Shown here piece by piece: positions 24,831 to 33,001 of a stretch of 44,785 nt of DNA. The notes beneath the pieces were generated by a model. That model was given only the letters and a program-made list of their open reading frames with translations, was not told the DNA's origin and did not search any database. The translations under genes and the position numbers were made by a program. Every line of letters starts with the position of its first letter. Position 1 is the first letter of the stretch. The stretch is from CAXTTV01 sp964247295 (GTDB taxonomy: Bacteria > Chloroflexota > Ktedonobacteria > Ktedonobacterales > Ktedonobacteraceae). The stretch spans positions 1-44,785 of the forward strand of contig CAXTTV010000015.1 of assembly GCA_964247295.1 (NCBI GenBank), read 5' to 3'.

Positions 24831-25556
24831 TTAAAAGGTTGCACCCAGATTAAAATAGCTGTTGAGCAGGACCAGTAGATTAAAATAGATCATAACCCCG
24901 ACCACGATCATCACAATGCCTGTTCCCACCTCAATTTTTCCCAGGTGGGGCTTGAGCCACTTAAGTATGCGGCTAAATTGATCCAACCCTAACCCGAGCA
25001 GCAAAAAGGGAACTCCTAGCCCGAGCGAGTAGGAAAAGAGCAACAGGACGCCTTGCGAAAGTGTTGCCGCATTCGCAGCCAGGCCCAGAATTGGCCCCAA
25101 AATCAGGCCGACGCAGGGAGTCCAGCCGATCGCGAACACCAGCCCGATCAGGAACGAGGCGGGATAGCTGGGGCGCGCCGGGCGGAATTCAAAGCGTTTC
25201 TGCCAGTAGAGTAAAGGGATCTTCAAGAGACCAGTCATATGCAGCCCAATAAGCACAAGCAGCACTCCCCCGATCTGCCGGAGTAAGAACTGATGACCTC
25301 TAACAAAGCTCCCCAGAGTGCTGGCCGTCGCTCCTAACGTGACAAATGCCAGTGTAAAGCCCAGCACAAACATCAGTGCATGGAAAAACGTGAGCAGTCG
25401 TAGTGGCTGGCCGCTTTCTGAGTGTATCCCCTGGTAGATGCTCTGTCCAACCAACTGTGTCAAATAGATAGGCACCAGGGGCAGAACGCAAGGGGAAAGA
25501 AATGATGTCAGGCCCGCCAGAAAGGCAACGCCAAAACTAAGCTCCGAGGCATTCAT
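24831..25556 (-). CDS. ccdA: CcdA-like thiol-disulfide transmembrane protein
   Basis: The 241-residue protein has six membrane helices and the two redox cysteines of CcdA: C23 in SFLSPCVLPLVP and C148 in GWTPCVGLILGP. CcdA carries reducing equivalents from cytoplasmic thioredoxin across the membrane for cytochrome c maturation or other extracytoplasmic thiol proteins. No thioredoxin-like partner gene is adjacent. AGGAG lies 9 bases before the ATG and a strong promoter is at 25602-25630. The DUF2085 gene follows in the same transcript. Confidence 0.93.
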   Translation of the reverse strand: MNASELSFGVAFLAGLTSFLSPCVLPLVPIYLTQLVGQSIYQGIHSESGQPLRLLTFFHALMFVLGFTLAFVTLGATASTLGSFVRGHQFLLRQIGGVLLVLIGLHMTGLLKIPLLYWQKRFEFRPARPSYPASFLIGLVFAIGWTPCVGLILGPILGLAANAATLSQGVLLLFSYSLGLGVPFLLLGLGLDQFSRILKWLKPHLGKIEVGTGIVMIVVGVMIYFNLLVLLNSYFNLGATF

Positions 25557-25601
25557 AAAAAAAACTCTCCTGATTACTGACTATGATTGCTTCTGTGGCA
25601 T

Positions 25602-25630
25602 AGTATAGCGCGCCTTCCATTCTCCTGCAA
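25602..25630 (-). promoter_or_regulatory. Promoter of ccdA
   Basis: On the minus strand TTGCAG (25625-25630) and TATACT (25602-25607) are 17 bases apart. It overlaps the region before the HEAT-repeat stop codon, so ccdA has its own promoter. Confidence 0.7.
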
Positions 25631-25633
25631 TCC

Positions 25634-27274
25634 TTATTCGAGGTCATGTGGCCAGCTTGAGAGGATCTTAGAGGCTTTTTTCCCAAGCATCTCCTTGTGA
25701 GGGCCGATCGTCAGCATCTGAAGTTCTTGAAGGATTGCGCGAAGAATCTCAGGCCTCTGGACCTGAAAGTCGAGCAGGGCCTCCAGTGCGCTTAAACTAA
25801 TCTGCCGATTTTCATCCTTCAAGCCCTGAATAAAGATAGGGATCGCCTCAACGGTGCCGATACGCCGGGCCTGTTCCAGAAGGTGTTCACGGAGCCGGAC
25901 CTCGGGCTCCAAGCGCAACATGCGCAGAAAGCGGGGTAACAATCGTGATGGTGCGATATCCAGCATACTCAGCAACGTCACGGCCTGTTGACGCAGCAAG
26001 GCGTGGGGAGAAGATAGTAGTTGAAACAAGCGGTAGTCGCCAGTAATCTCCTGACTGATCCGGGCATTCACAATATTTTTGCGATGAGCTTGCGCCTGCC
26101 AGACCAGATAGCCTAATGAATTTAGGGCCGCCATCTGGAGATCCTCACGCTCGGCAGCTAATGATTGCAGGAGCCAGCGGATAACCTGAGTGCGTGTCGG
26201 CAGATGGAGCGCGCCATGCAAGAAGCGTAAAGCCTCCAGAGCCTCTAATTGTCCGGGCTGCCCACTACTAATGATCTGTGTTCCCAGAACCGCCGTCGCA
26301 TACTCACCTCCAAGGGCCGCGAGAGTGTAGCATGCCTGGCGGCGGACCCTTTCCTGGGAGGAGTGTACCATAGGGACGATCCGCATTGGTAGCGACTGCT
26401 GAAGAAAATAGCGGCGGATTGCTGGTCGTTTGGCAGCCGCCTCCAGAGTTTGAAGGGTTGCCAGTCGAACCTGCTCTCGGGAGTGATGGAGCAGGTAAGA
26501 AAGCGAGAAAAGTTGTTCGGGAGACCCCAACGTTCCAAGAAGCTGGGCGGCGGAGAAAGCGATCTCAGCAAGTGGATCTTTCAATGATCGCAATAGCTGA
26601 TCGCAGAGCCGGCTTTTTTGAATGTCGTTGAGATACTGCGGTGACTCCATCGAGATAACCAGGATAGCCGCCTTACGCACCTCCAGAGGAGAGGGGTACG
26701 CTACTAACTGTAAAAGTGTATCCAGTCCCGTCTCATCGCCAGCGCGCAGCAGAGCGGAAGCGGCAGCCAGCCGGACCGGTAGGATCTCAGGGTGATATTG
26801 AAGCTGGCGCAATTGTTGGATCGTTGGTTCGGCCAGCGGGAAATGTTCTACCTGCCGGGCCAGCGTCATCGCGGCGGCATAGCGTACCGTCTCCCAGGGA
26901 GCCGTCAGCCCCTGTTGAAGCAGCGTCTCATGGAGATCGTTTTGCCGTAAGCCACTGGCTTCTATAATCCCAATCCAGAGTACCGGTCCCGGTGGTTGAG
27001 CCATCTCGAAAAGTGCCTCAAGAGAAAGATGATGGTTGTCCGCCAGGTGAACCAGCAACTTGCTCAGAGGCTCATACTGAGGGGGAGAGAAGGGCCACCC
27101 CGGTGACGTAATCTCCGGGTATTGACTTAACGTTGAGATAATTAAAGGAAGGGAGGCATGGGCATGCTTTGCCAGGCGTTGAGACGCCTGGACCCGCTGA
27201 TTATATAGAGTTTCAGGTCCAAGGAGTAGTGCAAGGGCCGAAAGAATAGACTCCGGTGGGTGTTTTTGACTCAC
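25634..27274 (-). CDS. HEAT-repeat protein
   Basis: The 546-residue protein begins with GTG and is built of tandem helical pairs of about 35-40 residues, for example ETVRYAAAMTLARQV, PVRLAAASALLRAG, IAFSAAQLLGTLGS, QVRLATLQTLEAAA, RVRRQACYTLAALGG and QISLSALEALLDFQ. These are HEAT or PBS-lyase-type repeats, which form curved scaffolds for protein contacts. No catalytic motif, signal peptide or membrane segment is visible. It lies 178 bp after a Ser/Thr kinase gene on the same strand, so it may be a partner or target of that kinase. The binding partner cannot be told from sequence. Confidence 0.85.
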   Translation of the reverse strand: MSQKHPPESILSALALLLGPETLYNQRVQASQRLAKHAHASLPLIISTLSQYPEITSPGWPFSPPQYEPLSKLLVHLADNHHLSLEALFEMAQPPGPVLWIGIIEASGLRQNDLHETLLQQGLTAPWETVRYAAAMTLARQVEHFPLAEPTIQQLRQLQYHPEILPVRLAAASALLRAGDETGLDTLLQLVAYPSPLEVRKAAILVISMESPQYLNDIQKSRLCDQLLRSLKDPLAEIAFSAAQLLGTLGSPEQLFSLSYLLHHSREQVRLATLQTLEAAAKRPAIRRYFLQQSLPMRIVPMVHSSQERVRRQACYTLAALGGEYATAVLGTQIISSGQPGQLEALEALRFLHGALHLPTRTQVIRWLLQSLAAEREDLQMAALNSLGYLVWQAQAHRKNIVNARISQEITGDYRLFQLLSSPHALLRQQAVTLLSMLDIAPSRLLPRFLRMLRLEPEVRLREHLLEQARRIGTVEAIPIFIQGLKDENRQISLSALEALLDFQVQRPEILRAILQELQMLTIGPHKEMLGKKASKILSSWPHDLE

Positions 27275-27452
27275 AAAAAAGCAACCTAACAGTATATTTA
27301 TAAAGCAAAGTAGGGAATAGCAGTGTCAAATTCGCGAGAATCAGACATCAAATGATAGCCGTGTAGAGCGTACCACATCCAACGTCACAGGAAAATAGGA
27401 ATGAGTTATCAGAATTCCGTATTTTCCCGACAGTATCTTTATATTTACAAAC

Positions 27453-28598
27453 TTAAGATTGGCGATTGAAGATGCGTTGGATCTGTTTCCAGAGGCTGGA
27501 TTGGCCCTCGTTCGCTGTCTCATTTGGAGGCATATTGGCTATCGAGGATGGTTGTAAAAGCACCGTCGTCGTCTCAGACTGATCTCGATTGTTGAGATGA
27601 GCCGGAGTATTTTCCGGTAGTGGTGCTGGTTGCGCGTTCTGATTAGGAGAGCCTGAACCGGGGTGTGCTCTCTGAGGACGTTTAGGCAACGGTACTTGAG
27701 GAGAATCATTTCTGCTTGAGCGAGGAAACGCTGGATACGTCTCCGACAGCGATTGCGGCTCTTGAGAATATGGGCGAAGCCGCAGATTGTCCAGGTCCTG
27801 TGCCAGTTCCCGAGCGCTATTATACCGCTGATTGCGATTGCGAGCCATTGCTTTAGAGATGATTCTCTCCAATTCGGGATGAAGGTCAGATGTAAGCTGG
27901 CTGGGAGGAGTCATCTGCTTATGAATAATTGCCTGTGTCAGTTCGGTCATAGAGCGGCCAGAGAAAGGCCGTTGACCGCAAATCATCTCATAGAGGACCA
28001 CCCCCAGCGCGTAGATATCGCTGCGATTATCCAGCTCCTGGCCTAAGAGTTGTTCGGGTGAAGAATAATAGATGCTCCCGACCAGAGTTTTCGCGACCGT
28101 AATTTTTTGAAGACCAGGAGCGCGAGCGAGGCCAAAATCCATCACCTTAATTCGACCCCAGCGATCGAGCATCAGATTTTCTGGTTTGATATCGCGATGG
28201 ATCACATGTCGCTCCTGATAAGCTGAGTCCAGCGCGTCCGCGATCTGGGCCGCATACTCGATAGCCAGATGGTGGGGGATTGACTGATCGATCTGCAAAA
28301 GGTTCCCGAGAGTTGGTCCCTGGACATACTCCATCACAAAATACAGTAGCCCATATTGTCGTCCGGCGTCATAGATCTGCACAATATTGGGATGATTGAG
28401 GCCGGCGATAATCTGTGACTCGCGAATAAAGCGGGCAACATAAGAGGAATTATGGGTCAGCGATTGAGGAAGTACCTTCACTGCCACATTGCGACCAAGG
28501 GCAACCTGTTTGCCACGATAGACCACCCCCATAGAGCCATGGCCGATCTCTTCTAGAAGCTGATACCCACCCAGGCTTTGTCCTGCCAGTTCATTCAT
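27453..28598 (-). CDS. PknB-type Ser/Thr protein kinase
   Basis: This 381-residue kinase has an intact catalytic domain over about 12-275: glycine loop GHGSMGVVYRG, K41 in VAVKVL, E60, HRDIKPEN with D136, and DFG at 154-156. SSPEQ and SDIYALGVVLYEM complete the activation and F-helix parts. The C-terminal 100 residues are a Pro/Ser/Gln-rich linker with an amphipathic end (LWKQIQRIFNRQ). No transmembrane helix or PASTA repeat is present, so it is a soluble cytoplasmic kinase. A HEAT-repeat gene follows. The PP2C phosphatase at 41256 could oppose it, but is not linked. Confidence 0.95.
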   Translation of the reverse strand: MNELAGQSLGGYQLLEEIGHGSMGVVYRGKQVALGRNVAVKVLPQSLTHNSSYVARFIRESQIIAGLNHPNIVQIYDAGRQYGLLYFVMEYVQGPTLGNLLQIDQSIPHHLAIEYAAQIADALDSAYQERHVIHRDIKPENLMLDRWGRIKVMDFGLARAPGLQKITVAKTLVGSIYYSSPEQLLGQELDNRSDIYALGVVLYEMICGQRPFSGRSMTELTQAIIHKQMTPPSQLTSDLHPELERIISKAMARNRNQRYNSARELAQDLDNLRLRPYSQEPQSLSETYPAFPRSSRNDSPQVPLPKRPQRAHPGSGSPNQNAQPAPLPENTPAHLNNRDQSETTTVLLQPSSIANMPPNETANEGQSSLWKQIQRIFNRQS

Positions 28599-28899
28599 CG
28601 CTGTCCCCCGCGTTCAGGGCTTGAGGAAGCACATAGGAGTGCCTCCCGCCTTGCTGAAGAGATAACCATCTCTATGTTGATACTCTCTTCTGTTATACAT
28701 GTCTACAAAAAGGAGAAAAAGAAAATACTGATCTTATTCTATCAAACGTATCAGATTTCAATCTTTGATTTTTGTCCTTATAGGATGTAATAGTAGTTTA
28801 AGAAGGTAGGACTTTTGGATAAAGAAGAAAAAGAATGAAGAGATAGATAGGCTGGTGCCCATAAGCATCAGCCTATCTATAAAGAGAAATGAGTGCTAG
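28599..28899. other. Intergenic region between sigma gene and kinase gene
   Basis: Both flanking genes are on the minus strand. The stretch holds the upstream region of the kinase and the terminator of the sigma gene at 28843-28880. I find no good promoter pair for the kinase and no small gene. Confidence 0.4.
28843..28880 (-). terminator. Terminator of the primary-like sigma factor gene
   Basis: A 16-bp stem with one G-U pair (28843-28858 with 28865-28880), loop of six bases, is followed on the minus strand by a T-rich stretch. It lies 20 bp after the sigma gene's stop codon. Confidence 0.85.
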
Positions 28900-29796
28900 C
28901 TAGTCCAGGTAATCTTTAAGAATGCGACTTGCTTGTGGATGGCGAAGTTTGCGGATAGCGCGCTCCTCAATCTGGCGCACGCGTTCGCGTGTAACCTTCA
29001 GCTTTTTGCCAACCTCCTCAAGAGTATGATCGTGATCGTCAACCAGGCCGAAGCGGAGTTCGATTACCTGACGTTCGCGGAGCGTCAACTGATTGAGGAC
29101 CTTGCGGATCTCTTCACGCAAAAGATGTTGATCGGTCACCTCGACAGGGCCGCGTTCACGCACATCCTCGATAATATCTCCGAGGGTATTTTCCTCCTCT
29201 TCAGAGAGAGGGGCATCAAGAGAGAAGACCTTTTCAGCCCAGATCAGTAGTTCACTGACGCGATCAGCAGTCATTCCCAGGCGTTCGCCGATGAGTTCAG
29301 AGGTAGGCTCGCGCCCTAGCTCCTGATAAAGCTGGCGTGTGGTGCGTTTCACACGCATAACCTCTTCCATAATATAAACGGGGAGGCGAACGACGCGAGT
29401 GCCCTCAAGGATCGCGCGCGTGATGGCCTGTTTAATCCACCAGGTTGCGTAGGTAGAGAAGCGGAAACCTTTGCGGTAGTCAAATTTAGTAACCGCGCGA
29501 ATAAGACCGATGTTGCCCTCGCCGATCAGATCTTCGAGGGAAAGTCCCTGTCCAACATACTTTTTGGCGATACTGACTACCAGGCGCAGGTTGGCTTCAA
29601 TGAGTTGGTTGCGGGCCTCCTTGTCACCACCTTCGGCTCGTTCAGCAAGTGAGGACTCGCGTGCAGCCGTTAGCAGGGGAATGCGCGAAATCTCACGAAG
29701 GTAGAGGCGCAGGCTGTCGCTTTGCGCCAGATTGCTCAGATCGGTATCTTGAGTATTCTCGCGTTCTGGCTCAATCGGTTTATCTGCATTAAACAT
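28900..29796 (-). CDS. RpoD/SigA-like sigma-70 factor
   Basis: The ATG at 29796 gives 298 residues (MFNADKPIEP); the longer frame begins with TTG and an unconserved stretch. Region 1.2 is at about 27-58 (DSLRLYLREISRIPLL), region 2 at 64-133 including FSTYATWWIKQAITRAI, region 3 at about 143-218 and region 4 at 230-285 (TLEEVGKKLKVTRERVRQIEERA). The absence of a long region 1.1 and its size fit a group 1 or group 2 sigma factor. It could be the housekeeping factor or a close relative used in stationary phase or stress. No strong ribosome binding site is seen. Two candidate promoters and a terminator define a single-gene transcript. Confidence 0.93.
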   Translation of the reverse strand: MFNADKPIEPERENTQDTDLSNLAQSDSLRLYLREISRIPLLTAARESSLAERAEGGDKEARNQLIEANLRLVVSIAKKYVGQGLSLEDLIGEGNIGLIRAVTKFDYRKGFRFSTYATWWIKQAITRAILEGTRVVRLPVYIMEEVMRVKRTTRQLYQELGREPTSELIGERLGMTADRVSELLIWAEKVFSLDAPLSEEEENTLGDIIEDVRERGPVEVTDQHLLREEIRKVLNQLTLRERQVIELRFGLVDDHDHTLEEVGKKLKVTRERVRQIEERAIRKLRHPQASRILKDYLD

Positions 29797-30006
29797 CACA
29801 TTTCGTTCCAAGTGCGTGCTCTCTCTCCCATTCGTACTGTTGGTCAGGAATACGGTGTCTACTTTTGGGAATAGAACAGAACTTGCCCGAAGGTATCTCG
29901 TGAGATCCTTTCTCTTGCTTATGCACAAAGAGAAATGGTGGAAATCGCAAGAGATCGAGAGTTCTACATTGATAAATTGAATACTTGCTATGCTGCTGTA
30001 GATCGC

Positions 30007-30035
30007 AGTATAGCACTGCTTACGCTACTCTGCAA
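30007..30035 (-). promoter_or_regulatory. Proximal promoter of the sigma factor gene
   Basis: On the minus strand TTGCAG (30030-30035) and TATACT (30007-30012) are 17 bases apart, the same pair as at ccdA. The 5' leader to the ATG at 29796 would be about 200 bases. Confidence 0.7.
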
Positions 30036-30119
30036 CAGTTCTGACAAGGCCAGATTGATCCACTAGTTATCCCTACAGCACTGCTAAATTGCAATTTATC
30101 TTAATTGAGTACGCCGTCC

Positions 30120-30147
30120 ATTGTATCATACAGCAAACGTATTGCAA
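30120..30147 (-). promoter_or_regulatory. Distal promoter of the sigma factor gene
   Basis: On the minus strand TTGCAA (30142-30147) and TACAAT (30120-30125) are 16 bases apart. With the proximal site this would give two transcripts with leaders of about 200 and 320 bases. Confidence 0.5.
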
Positions 30148-30281
30148 GATACTCTGAAGCAGCCTGATAGCCTCTATAGTAGTTTATTCGACAACACCTT
30201 CTCTTCTCAACAGATGGTAGAGCCTATTCATTCCGTAGCTGACTAAAAAATATCCAGGTATAAAAAAAGTCGAGAGTGGTC

Positions 30282-31091
30282 TCAGGGCATCGGACGATAA
30301 TTGGATGGTACACGAAATGTACTGCCCTGGTACACCTGATTATTTTTCCCCAGGTAGAGTAGGGTACCTGAGATACTTTTGAAGCGCCAGATCGGATCAA
30401 AGGGGGTGTTGCCACCAATCTGATCCATGTTCTGAGGCTGTGTATCTGTAGATGGATAATAAATAAGATCGGAGGTCTGGCGTTGCAAAGAGATCTGAAG
30501 ATCTTGTGAAACTCTTTGTCGGGCTTTATTGGCAGTGAAGGCTGGAAAGGGGTGATCGCTATAAAAGGTTCCGGGTCTGACCATGACAAATTGGGAGGCA
30601 CTCAATCTTTTATACTTTTGATCATAGATAAAGCTTAACAAAGCCGCTGGATAGTGGGTACGATCAAGCATGGGAATAATCCAATAAGTTTGCAGACTGC
30701 TATCGCTTCGATAGGGTTTCACCTTTTGTGGTTGGCCCGCGACACCCTTTCTTAAAGCAGTGGCCAGATCTGTCTGTCCCCGTACGCTGTGTTGATAGAG
30801 TGAGGTTTTTTTCGCGGCTGTTAAGACATCTTTAGGGTTCTCGGACCTCACATTAATCCATTCAACCTTTTTTGAAGGACAGACAACTGTCTGACAAGGA
30901 TTTTTCTGCTTGTTTTCGACAGTAGCATTGTGGGCTTGTGATCTGGTTCCAGCCATATGTGGTAACGTCAGATCATAGGGTAGAAGGATAATTAGGAGCG
31001 TCGAAATACAGATCAGGCCCAGAATAATTGTAAGAAGGCGGACAAAGAATAGGGTCTGAGGGTTTCTCCTCAGAAGACCAATTTTATGCAC
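30282..31091 (-). CDS. Membrane-anchored protein of unknown function
   Basis: The 269-residue protein has one hydrophobic helix at about residues 17-40 after a short basic N-terminus, so the remainder is probably outside the membrane. A short Cys pair (NPCQTVVCPS) lies near residue 70. The rest is a mixed domain with many Tyr, Gln and Ser residues, including SDSSLQTYWIIPMLDR and SASQFVMVRPGTFYSDHPFP. I do not recognise it. AAGGA precedes the ATG. It is divergent from the kinase-like membrane protein at 31337. Confidence 0.7.
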   Translation of the reverse strand: MHKIGLLRRNPQTLFFVRLLTIILGLICISTLLIILLPYDLTLPHMAGTRSQAHNATVENKQKNPCQTVVCPSKKVEWINVRSENPKDVLTAAKKTSLYQHSVRGQTDLATALRKGVAGQPQKVKPYRSDSSLQTYWIIPMLDRTHYPAALLSFIYDQKYKRLSASQFVMVRPGTFYSDHPFPAFTANKARQRVSQDLQISLQRQTSDLIYYPSTDTQPQNMDQIGGNTPFDPIWRFKSISGTLLYLGKNNQVYQGSTFRVPSNYRPMP

Positions 31092-31284
31092 AGTAGTATT
31101 CCTTTATCGTTGGACATTTTATTTTATATGGTAACCAAAAGCCAAAAAAATTCTATAGAGAAAATTTCTATGGAAAAATATGCCTATATTTAGGGTCGCC
31201 GAAATTGCAGGTCAATCATTAGAAATATCTCCCTAAAATAGTCCCTTTTTCGTTTCTGTTTCCATCTTTTTCTGATACAATTGC

Positions 31285-31290
31285 TATATT
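31285..31290 (+). promoter_or_regulatory. Possible extended -10 promoter of the kinase-like gene
   Basis: TATATT is preceded by TGC, forming an extended -10 element about 47 bases before the ATG at 31337. No -35 element is convincing. Confidence 0.35.
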
Positions 31291-31336
31291 GAAAGTCATA
31301 AATTTAGCGATAAAGAAAAGTTTCTGGAGTGCCGTG

Positions 31337-32896
31337 ATGAGTTTGCCTGTGCCACTTGTGCCGGGGATGCTAGTAAACAATTATTATCGCATCGATAACC
31401 TGATCAACCATGGGCCCAACACGGCGACATATGCTGCCAGTGAGGTTAGTGAAGGGTTACGATCGTGTATCATAAAAGAGTTTTACCCTCAGGTTCTGGA
31501 ACTACAGCAACTCCAAAAAGAGAATGCAGTGAGCTATATGATAACGCATCCGCATCTGGCCCAGTTTTATAATGCGTTTGAGTCTACCGGTCGATTTTAT
31601 CTTGTAATGCAAAAGGTTGAGGGCCAGAGCCTGGACCGTATGTTAGAGCGGCCTGGAGATCCGCTACGTGAGTACGAAGTTGTACACTGGTTGTTGCCAG
31701 TAATCAAAGCCTTAAACTTGTTACATGAGCGCACCCCCGCCATTGTTCATCGTGATATCCAACCCTGCAATCTTATAATTCAATCGAATCGACGTACAGT
31801 GTTGGTAAACTTTCGTGTCGAGGGTGATGGTGTAACAGATGGTTATAGTCCACCAGAACAATATAGAAGAGGATCAGTTGGACCCGAGGCCGATATTTAC
31901 GCGCTTGGTGCCACTTTTTATTTTTTGCTTACTGGACAGGCTCCAATAGCTGCGCCTGTTCGTGATATTGATGATACGCTGATCCCACCCAGAAGGCTGA
32001 ATCCTGAAATCTCTCTAAAGATGGAGTCTATCCTTCTAAAGGCCCTGGCCCTTAATCCCGAGGAGCGGTATAGCAACGTACATGATCTGGTGGACGCGCT
32101 CCTCTCTTCTGTCCCCTGGAGCGGGGAGACGCGTAAGCTTACTATGGACGAGATGGAAGATCGGAAATCGAGGGAGTTCGTGTCAGATCTAATCATGGCT
32201 CTGGCCTCTTCCTCTGTCCCAAGTACCCCTCCTTTACAGGAAGTTATGGAAATGCCTTCAATTTACCAAAGGTTCCGGGTGGCGATCACTGAAGAGCCAG
32301 AAATAGGGGTACCACTTTCGTTGCCGATCTCAGCCGGGATGACCAGGATCTCACAGGCACTCTGGATTGAGCCGCCTCCCAGTCAACCTCAACCGATTAC
32401 AGATCGCTCAAAGATTTTTGTGCCTGGTGGACTTTGGGGTTTACTTCAGGCCGTCATATCGGCCAGTATTCTGCTCATCTGGCCGACACCCGGCGTCATG
32501 ACGCCGATTGTAGCCTTTAGCTTTTTACTCTACGCCTGTGTGGGCTTCTCTATAACCAGGAGAGGGGAGCCAGCCTGGTTAGGGGCTCTGGTGGGAGCCT
32601 GGACCGGGATCTGTAGTGCCATTGCCAGCCCTTTCTTTATAATTCTAAGCTATCTTTTGCTCAGTATCTTTCCTGGATCGGCTTTTTCATCTGGTCATCC
32701 TACACTTGTGGAATTGCTTTTGCTAGCCTTACCACTGGGAGTAACCAGTCCTAGCACAAATGTACTTGTTTTGGAGCTATTGAGTGTATACGGTGCCGGC
32801 CTGCTGATGGCTCTGGGGTGTGGTTGGCTGGGGGGTAGTCTGGGGCAGGTTTCATACCAGAAACACCAACGCCTGGGAGCGCGCTCTACAAAATAA
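31337..32896 (+). CDS. Membrane-bound Ser/Thr kinase-like protein, probable pseudokinase
   Basis: The ATG at 31337 has GGAG seven bases upstream; a TTG start at 31289 is less likely. The 519-residue protein has a kinase fold over about 15-270. K47 (CIIKEF), D140 in HRD and the metal-binding N145 are kept. The glycine loop is degenerate (NHGPNTATYAA), the catalytic-loop lysine is Q142 (HRDIQPCN), and the DFG motif reads NFR, so the magnesium-binding Asp is N158. SPPEQ and ADIYALGATFYFLLTG follow normally. After a linker, about four membrane helices fill residues 370-505. This points to a membrane-tethered pseudokinase or a very weak kinase that binds a partner. The role is unknown. Confidence 0.8.
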   Translation: MSLPVPLVPGMLVNNYYRIDNLINHGPNTATYAASEVSEGLRSCIIKEFYPQVLELQQLQKENAVSYMITHPHLAQFYNAFESTGRFYLVMQKVEGQSLDRMLERPGDPLREYEVVHWLLPVIKALNLLHERTPAIVHRDIQPCNLIIQSNRRTVLVNFRVEGDGVTDGYSPPEQYRRGSVGPEADIYALGATFYFLLTGQAPIAAPVRDIDDTLIPPRRLNPEISLKMESILLKALALNPEERYSNVHDLVDALLSSVPWSGETRKLTMDEMEDRKSREFVSDLIMALASSSVPSTPPLQEVMEMPSIYQRFRVAITEEPEIGVPLSLPISAGMTRISQALWIEPPPSQPQPITDRSKIFVPGGLWGLLQAVISASILLIWPTPGVMTPIVAFSFLLYACVGFSITRRGEPAWLGALVGAWTGICSAIASPFFIILSYLLLSIFPGSAFSSGHPTLVELLLLALPLGVTSPSTNVLVLELLSVYGAGLLMALGCGWLGGSLGQVSYQKHQRLGARSTK

Positions 32897-33001
32897 CAGC
32901 ATATTGTGTTGTTATCGACAATTCAGGTATTCTTGACCGCACGTGGTACGATCATCCTTAGTTTTATCGTATGTAGCAAAACGAGAAGGTAGGCAACTTT
33001 T

